Origin: Candidatus Omnitrophota bacterium
GTDB lineage: Bacteria > Omnitrophota > Gorgyraeia > Zapsychrales > Zapsychraceae
DNA length: 11,287 nt
Direction of reading: 5' to 3'
NCBI GenBank assembly: GCA_029567025.1
Contig: JAKQLT010000096.1
Span: 1 to 11,287 of the forward strand
The translations under genes were made by a program, and so were the position numbers. The notes beneath the pieces were generated by a model, which worked only from the letters and a program-made list of their open reading frames with translations, was not told where the DNA came from and ran no database searches. Shown here piece after piece: positions 6,747 through 11,287 of this stretch (within the stretch, counting starts at the first letter, position 1; each line of letters begins with the position of its first letter).

Positions 6747-8921
6747 ATGAGCGAATGGTTTTATAAAAAATTAAGTTTTTTCATGGGGCTTATCGTTATT
6801 TTCCTTCTCTTGGGACTTGTCATGTTTGAAGCGAATGTCGAAATCAAAGATTTTGATATTTGGCTTCATTTAGCGTCGGGCCGATATATTATTGATCATT
6901 TTTCAGTGCCTCAGGCAGATGTCTTATCCTGCAGTATATCGGGGAAACCCTGGATTAATCATTCCTGGTTATTTCAAGTTTTGTTGGCTGAAAGTTATCG
7001 TGCGGCTGGTTTTGAAGGATTAATTAATCTTCAAGTTGCGATTGTATTATTAATTTTTATTCTTTTAATTTTTTTAGGCCTTCGCACAGGGCATCAACTG
7101 TTACCATTATCTTTTTTGATTCTTGTTTTATTGACTTTTGAGACGCGATTGACTCTTCGGCCGGATATTTTCAGCTTCTTATTTCTTGTTTTTTATATTT
7201 TTATTTTATCGAACGGATTAAATCATTGGCGAACATTACTTATTTTGTTTTTTGTTCAAGTCTTATGGGTGAATATTCACGGATTCTTTATCTTAGGGCC
7301 ATTTATGATTCTGATAGGGATCATTGCCGAATGGATCAGACGGCATATTCGACTGCCTTATGAGTGGAATAATATCGGAAAATTAAACGATGATGAATAT
7401 CTTTTTTTTAAGATCGCGTTTGCGGTTGTTGTAGGGGCTTGTTTTATTAATCCTTATGGCCTGCGAGGTGTTTTATATCCACTTAATATTTTATCCTCTT
7501 TAAGCGGTGAATCAAAAATATTTTTCAGTCATATCAGCGAATTAGCCAAACCGATAACGTTTCAGACAGTGTTCTCTTTAGAGCCGTATTGGTATTTTCG
7601 GGCCGCAATTTTTGTTTCTTTTTTAGGGTTTATTATTCATCGCAAAAAAATAGATATTAGTATTTTGTTGTTGTGGGGGATTTTTTTAGTGTTAGGATTA
7701 AGCGCTTTACGCAATATGGTTTTCTTTGTTTTATTTGCTTATGTCACTTTTTTATTCCATTTGGATATTTTAAGTCCGATAAAGTTTCTTGAAGAAAGGG
7801 AAAAGCTAAAATATGTTTTAGCGATTATTTTAAAGATTTTTCTTGTTGCTTGGATTATTAATTATATCGGCGCATTATCTGTTCGAGGATATTTTGATTT
7901 TGATACGTTAGAGCGCAAAAGCGAATTTGGCGGCGTTTCAAAAAGATTATTTCCTTATAAAGCGGTTGATTTCTTAGTCGAGAATAAGATTAAGGGCAAT
8001 TTTTATAATCAATTTAATTCGGGCGCGTATTTATTAGGCCGCACGTATCCGGATATTAAAGTTTTTATTGACGGACGAACCGAGGTTTATGGACCGCGTT
8101 TTTTTAAGAAATCGCAGGATATTCTTTATGGCGATTATAAATATTTTGAAAATACCGTTAAGAAATATAACATAACCGGCGTATTTTTAAATTGGATGTC
8201 CGATAGGGTCCCAGAGAAATTATTAAAGAATCTTTATGCGGATAAGAGTTGGGTTTTAGTTTATTTTGATTACGATGGGGCTGTTTTTTTAAAAGATATT
8301 ATAGAAAATCAGAAATGGATTTTAAGGCATCGTGTGGATTTAGACCGATTCGTCGTCCCTAAACTTGATATGTTAAAAGTGGGGATCACGCCTGTTATTC
8401 CTTTTCAATATCTAAATCGCGCGAATGCTTTTTTGGCGTTAGGTTTTTTAGAACAAGCTCGTTTAGAAGCTCAACAGGCGTTACGGATTGACCCAAGGAT
8501 TACGGAAAGTTATAAATTGTTAGGCAGTATTGCCGCGAAACAAAAGAACTATGACGACGCTTTTTGTTATTACCGTCAAGCTAAATTGTTAAGTCCGCAT
8601 GATTTAGAAATACGTTATTATTTGGCGCAAGGATTTTATTATTTAGAAGATTTGGACAATGCTCAAAAACAATGTGAAAAGATTGTTGCTGCAGAGCCGC
8701 AGAACGCAAAAACTTTTTATTTTTTAGTTCTTGTTTTAATTAAACAGGAAAAATATGAGGAGGCCTTAAAGGCTCTTAAAAAAGCTGATAAGCTTTCTCC
8801 GTATTTTTCAGAGGAATTAAAAGATGTCGAAGATATTTTAAAAACAAAAAATTTGTTTGGTCCTCTTAAGGAAATGAATGAGATTATTGAAAAGAAAAAG
8901 AAAGTGCGAAGGAGCAAATAA
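6747..8921 (+). CDS. Polytopic membrane protein with C-terminal TPR repeats, function unknown (copy 1)
   Basis: I do not recognise a characterised function. Residues 1-375 are strongly hydrophobic with about ten membrane segments, the first at about 11-28. The loop after TM1 carries D35-x-D37-x-W39-x-H41 and W69-I-N-H72-x-W. Later conserved blocks are LRPDIFSF (137-144), NIHGFF (176-181) and LPYEWN (203-208). A soluble region of about 170 residues follows, containing FNSGAYL and FIDGRTEVYG (440-449). Four 34-residue TPRs occupy about 552-687 (ALRIDP and similar repeat ends), and the protein ends in a Lys/Arg-rich tail. An acidic first loop plus many membrane helices and a C-terminal soluble/TPR region recalls GT-C glycosyltransferases, but this is inference. 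A good AAGGA site (6737-6741) precedes the ATG. The stop overlaps the start of a full-length paralogue by one base. Confidence 0.88.
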   Translation: MSEWFYKKLSFFMGLIVIFLLLGLVMFEANVEIKDFDIWLHLASGRYIIDHFSVPQADVLSCSISGKPWINHSWLFQVLLAESYRAAGFEGLINLQVAIVLLIFILLIFLGLRTGHQLLPLSFLILVLLTFETRLTLRPDIFSFLFLVFYIFILSNGLNHWRTLLILFFVQVLWVNIHGFFILGPFMILIGIIAEWIRRHIRLPYEWNNIGKLNDDEYLFFKIAFAVVVGACFINPYGLRGVLYPLNILSSLSGESKIFFSHISELAKPITFQTVFSLEPYWYFRAAIFVSFLGFIIHRKKIDISILLLWGIFLVLGLSALRNMVFFVLFAYVTFLFHLDILSPIKFLEEREKLKYVLAIILKIFLVAWIINYIGALSVRGYFDFDTLERKSEFGGVSKRLFPYKAVDFLVENKIKGNFYNQFNSGAYLLGRTYPDIKVFIDGRTEVYGPRFFKKSQDILYGDYKYFENTVKKYNITGVFLNWMSDRVPEKLLKNLYADKSWVLVYFDYDGAVFLKDIIENQKWILRHRVDLDRFVVPKLDMLKVGITPVIPFQYLNRANAFLALGFLEQARLEAQQALRIDPRITESYKLLGSIAAKQKNYDDAFCYYRQAKLLSPHDLEIRYYLAQGFYYLEDLDNAQKQCEKIVAAEPQNAKTFYFLVLVLIKQEKYEEALKALKKADKLSPYFSEELKDVEDILKTKNLFGPLKEMNEIIEKKKKVRRSK
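8908..8914 (+). promoter_or_regulatory. Strong ribosome binding site for the second membrane/TPR gene
   Basis: GAAGGAG lies inside the last codons of the upstream paralogue, 6 bases before the ATG at 8921. It is the best Shine-Dalgarno sequence in the window and fixes the start at the TAATG stop-start overlap, implying coupled synthesis of the two paralogues. Confidence 0.7.
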
Positions 8922-11191
8922 TGTCTGATCGGTTCTGGAAAAAAATGAGTTATGTTTTCAGCCTTCTTCCCATTGGCGCCTTATTTGGTGTTTTGGTGTC
9001 ATTGGCTAATTTGGAAATTCGCGATTTGGATCTTTGGCTTCATTTAGGCATGGGGAAATTTATAACGCTTCACGGGTTTGTCCCTGATTATGATATTCTT
9101 TCTTCAACAATCGCCGGAAAAATGTGGATTAATCACGAATGGCTTTTTCAAGTGATTGTTTATCATCTTTTTAATCTTTTTGGCCCTGACGGGCTTTTAA
9201 AGATGCAAATGGTTTTGGTCGTGGCAACAGTGTTTTTTCTTTTATTGATTGGTTATAATAAGGATCGCTTAGCCATCACGAACTTTTTTTTAGTGATTGT
9301 GATGCTTTTGTATCAGCAGCGTTTTACGATTCGTCCAGATCTTTTCAGTCTTTTATTTTTTGCTATTTATATTTTTGTTCTGGCGCTACATCTTGATAAA
9401 AAATGGGCTTTGCCTGTTTTATTTATTGTTCAAGTTCTTTGGACCAATATTCATGGGTTTTTCTTTTTTGGCCCGTTTTTTGTTCTTATTGGAGTTTTTT
9501 CTGAATGGTTAAGACGTTCTGTGCGATTGCCTTATGAATGGAATGATTCCGGTAAATTGACGGATGAGGAATATGTTCGGTTGCAAATTATATTTTTAGT
9601 TGTTTCTTTGGCTTGTTTTTTCAATCCTTCTGGTGTTCAAGGCGTGTTATATCCTTTGCGTGTCCTTTTTTCTTTGGGCGGAGAAAATAAGATTTTTTTT
9701 GATTATATTCAGGAATTGCAAAAGCCGATTAATTTCAATACTCTTTGGAGTTTAGGAGAAAGCCGATATTATAAGTTAGCGATTGTTTTGTCTTTTATGA
9801 CATTTATTTATAATCGTCGTAGAATTGATGTAAGCGCGTTATTGCTATGGATTATTTTTTTGATTTTTTCTTTGAACGCTGGGCGCAATATTCCTTTTTT
9901 TGCTTTTAGCGCTTATTTGGTTTCGATAACAAATTTATTTAATATTGATTTTAAGGAGATTGTTCCGCTACGTTTTTCTTATAAAAAATTTCAATATTTA
10001 ACCCTTATTGTTTTTCATCTTTTGATGGTCATTTGGATTTTTGAATACGGGCAAGAAATGACTAGTCGCGTTTATTATGATATTGATAATTATGAAAGAA
10101 AAGCAGAATTTAACGGCGGAATTGGTAAAGAAGGTTATCCGTATAAGGCGGTTGCCTTTTTGAAAGAAAATCATATTGAAGGAAACTTTTTTAATGATTT
10201 TAATTCTGGGGCCTATTTAGTGGGTAATGTTTTTCCGCAGATTAAGGTTTTTATTGATGGCCGCACAGAGGTTTATGGCGGTAAATTTTTTAGAAAATAC
10301 AATGAGTTGTGGAAAGACGGCAATACGGCTTTGCTTGATAAAGAAATCGCGCGCTATCATTTGACAGGGGCGCTTTTAAATTCTTCTCGTCAGCATATTC
10401 CTAAAGAAACATTGCAATATTTTTATCATGCGAAAGATTGGGTTTTGGTTTATTTTGATCATGATGCCCTTATTTTCTTAAAAGATATTCCAAAAAATAA
10501 GAAATGGATTGAAAAGTTTCGTATCGATTTAACTGCATGGAAGCCGCCTGTAGTGGATTTGTTAAAAATAGGAGAGGCGAGGGCTGTTCCTTTTCAGAAT
10601 TATTATCGCGCATATACTTTAGAGTCGTTGGATCTTGATGAGCCAGCGCTTTTAGAATTAGAAGAGGCTTTAAAAATAGCTCCAGATTATTTTCAAGTTT
10701 ATTCTCTTTTGGGGAAAATTTACGCTAAAAAGAAAAATTATGCTAAGGCTTTTCAATATTTCCGTGTGAAATTGGGAGTTTCTCCTTCTGATAAAGAAGC
10801 GCGTTTTAATTTAGCTATGGCGTATAATGACCTTAAAGAATATGCTTATGCGATGAAACAATATCAGATTATTGTTCGTTCTTGGCCCAATGACCCTAAA
10901 GGATATTTTTTCCTTTCTAATGCCTATGTTAAGAATAAAGAATATGAAAAAGCCGTTAATGTCTTTAAGAAGGTTTATCCCAATAAGTCAAAGTCTTTTC
11001 AAGATTCTATAAAAATTATTGAGAATCTTTGCGATCAAAAGGCTTATGCTTATGCTAAAGAGATTTTTGATTTTGTTTCTCGTGTTGAGGGAAATAATGA
11101 GGATTTTAAAAATGATTTAAATGACTTAAAAACTTCAAAATGTCTTGATTTTGATATAAAAAATAGTTGTTCTGATGTCTGTGAAAATTAG
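8921..11191 (+). CDS. Polytopic membrane protein with C-terminal TPR repeats, function unknown (copy 2)
   Basis: This 756-residue protein is a tandem paralogue of the product at 6747-8921 and aligns with it collinearly from the first residue. The loop after TM1 has D35-x-D37-x-W39-x-H41 and W69-I-N-H72-x-W at exactly the same positions. RPDLFSLLF, NIHGFF, LPYEWN, FNSGAYL and FIDGRTEVYG (444-453) also recur. Four TPRs lie at about 557-692. Unlike copy 1, it continues for about 64 residues: a helical stretch that may be a degenerate fifth TPR, then an acidic tail with three cysteines ending in DVCEN. Both copies are uninterrupted and keep the same motifs, so both are probably functional. Function is unassigned; a GT-C-like glycosyltransferase role is conceivable from architecture only. 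It is probably the last gene of its transcription unit. Confidence 0.88.
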   Translation: MSDRFWKKMSYVFSLLPIGALFGVLVSLANLEIRDLDLWLHLGMGKFITLHGFVPDYDILSSTIAGKMWINHEWLFQVIVYHLFNLFGPDGLLKMQMVLVVATVFFLLLIGYNKDRLAITNFFLVIVMLLYQQRFTIRPDLFSLLFFAIYIFVLALHLDKKWALPVLFIVQVLWTNIHGFFFFGPFFVLIGVFSEWLRRSVRLPYEWNDSGKLTDEEYVRLQIIFLVVSLACFFNPSGVQGVLYPLRVLFSLGGENKIFFDYIQELQKPINFNTLWSLGESRYYKLAIVLSFMTFIYNRRRIDVSALLLWIIFLIFSLNAGRNIPFFAFSAYLVSITNLFNIDFKEIVPLRFSYKKFQYLTLIVFHLLMVIWIFEYGQEMTSRVYYDIDNYERKAEFNGGIGKEGYPYKAVAFLKENHIEGNFFNDFNSGAYLVGNVFPQIKVFIDGRTEVYGGKFFRKYNELWKDGNTALLDKEIARYHLTGALLNSSRQHIPKETLQYFYHAKDWVLVYFDHDALIFLKDIPKNKKWIEKFRIDLTAWKPPVVDLLKIGEARAVPFQNYYRAYTLESLDLDEPALLELEEALKIAPDYFQVYSLLGKIYAKKKNYAKAFQYFRVKLGVSPSDKEARFNLAMAYNDLKEYAYAMKQYQIIVRSWPNDPKGYFFLSNAYVKNKEYEKAVNVFKKVYPNKSKSFQDSIKIIENLCDQKAYAYAKEIFDFVSRVEGNNEDFKNDLNDLKTSKCLDFDIKNSCSDVCEN

Positions 11192-11205
11192 ATTTTTCAA
11201 ATTAG

Positions 11206-11227
11206 TGGGCATAATGCTCCATTTTAT
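11206..11227 (+). terminator. Possible weak intrinsic terminator after the last gene
   Basis: TGG-GCA (11206-11211) can pair with TGC-CCA (11215-11221, with T11218 bulged) around a TAA loop, followed by TTTTAT. It lies 15 bases after the stop of the second membrane/TPR gene. The stem is only 6 bp and the T-run is short, so termination would be inefficient. It cannot form together with the longer inverted repeat that shares its right arm. Confidence 0.35.
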
Positions 11228-11253
11228 CAAATAAATCATTGATAATATGGGCA
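11215..11253. repeat. Long imperfect inverted repeat in the 3' intergenic region
   Basis: The left arm (11215-11230) and right arm (11239-11253) can form 14 base pairs around an 8-base loop. TTATCAA pairs with TTGATAA and CCAT with ATGG, separated by one T-T mismatch (11223/11246); TGC pairs with GCA beyond a bulged T at 11218. It is not followed by a T-run, so it is not a normal intrinsic terminator. It could be an operator for the next gene, an mRNA-stabilising 3' hairpin, or a palindromic repeat unit. Confidence 0.5.
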
Positions 11254-11266
11254 ATTATAATATAAA
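11239..11266 (+). promoter_or_regulatory. Possible sigma-70-type promoter reading out of the window
   Basis: TTGATA (11239-11244) and TATAAA (11261-11266) are separated by 16 bases. The -35-like element lies in the right arm of the inverted repeat. The DNA here is very AT-rich, so a chance match is quite possible, and no downstream gene is visible. Confidence 0.25.
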
Positions 11267-11287
11267 TCGTTAATAAATATTAAAATC

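Larger units (their letters stand above)
11192..11287. other. Terminal non-coding region
   Basis: These 96 very AT-rich bases contain no convincing gene on either strand. They hold the two overlapping inverted repeats and the possible outgoing promoter listed separately. Confidence 0.6.

Noticed and set aside
8717..8917. 66-codon open frame on the - strand
   Set aside because: It is antisense to the TPR region and tail of copy 1; its Phe/Ser-rich product is what the Lys/Glu-rich sense codons would give.
6747..11191. Frequent long T-tracts on the + strand as possible regulatory or slippage elements
   Set aside because: They fall in codons for Phe, Leu and Ile in membrane segments, and the reading frames run through them undisturbed.
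11203..11282. A - strand reading ending in a protein-like stretch (INDLFDKMEHYAH then stop), which could be the 3' end of a convergent gene
   Set aside because: An in-frame stop at 11280-11282 limits it to about 25 codons with no plausible start before the late Met. The region is better explained by the inverted repeats and AT-rich composition. A frameshifted or decayed gene end cannot be fully excluded without downstream sequence.
1..11287. CRISPR arrays, tRNA/rRNA genes, transposases, phage or defence genes
   Set aside because: No direct-repeat/spacer pattern, cloverleaf-like segment, or motif of these families was seen on either strand.

Overview
The window is a densely packed, AT-rich bacterial segment in which every supported gene lies on the + strand. 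The longest stretch without a gene is the final 96 bases. The substrate-binding protein has a classical signal peptide with no lipobox cysteine, which suggests a diderm (Gram-negative-type) cell. Low GC, mixed Shine-Dalgarno use and large membrane/TPR proteins of unknown function would fit a poorly cultured lineage such as Candidatus Omnitrophota or a relative. That placement is an inference made without any search and has low confidence.

Layout: (1) positions 1-261 are the C-terminal third of triosephosphate isomerase (tpiA), followed by secG (320-691), a common housekeeping pairing. (2) Positions 733-6192 form a complete oligopeptide/dipeptide-type ABC importer: a periplasmic binding protein, two permeases (the second with an enlarged extracytoplasmic insertion) and two separate ATPases. 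(3) A small FMN nitroreductase (6189-6725) starts inside the stop codon of the second ATPase, so it is probably translated from the same message. (4) Positions 6747-11191 hold two tandem paralogous genes of about 720-760 residues. Each encodes a polytopic membrane protein, then a soluble domain, then four TPR repeats. Their function is not recognised; the architecture recalls GT-C-type membrane glycosyltransferases, but this is unproven. (5) Positions 11192-11287 are non-coding and contain two mutually exclusive inverted repeats and a possible promoter reading out of the window.

How the genes could work together: the importer would take up peptides or similar solutes from the periplasm, driven by the two ATPases on the cytoplasmic face. 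SecG belongs to the Sec translocon that exports proteins such as the binding protein. The nitroreductase is a cytosolic flavoenzyme with no evident link to transport beyond translational coupling. The tandem membrane/TPR pair is the least explained part of the window and the best candidate for something undescribed. Nothing resembling a CRISPR array, tRNA, rRNA, transposase, phage gene or recognised defence system is present.
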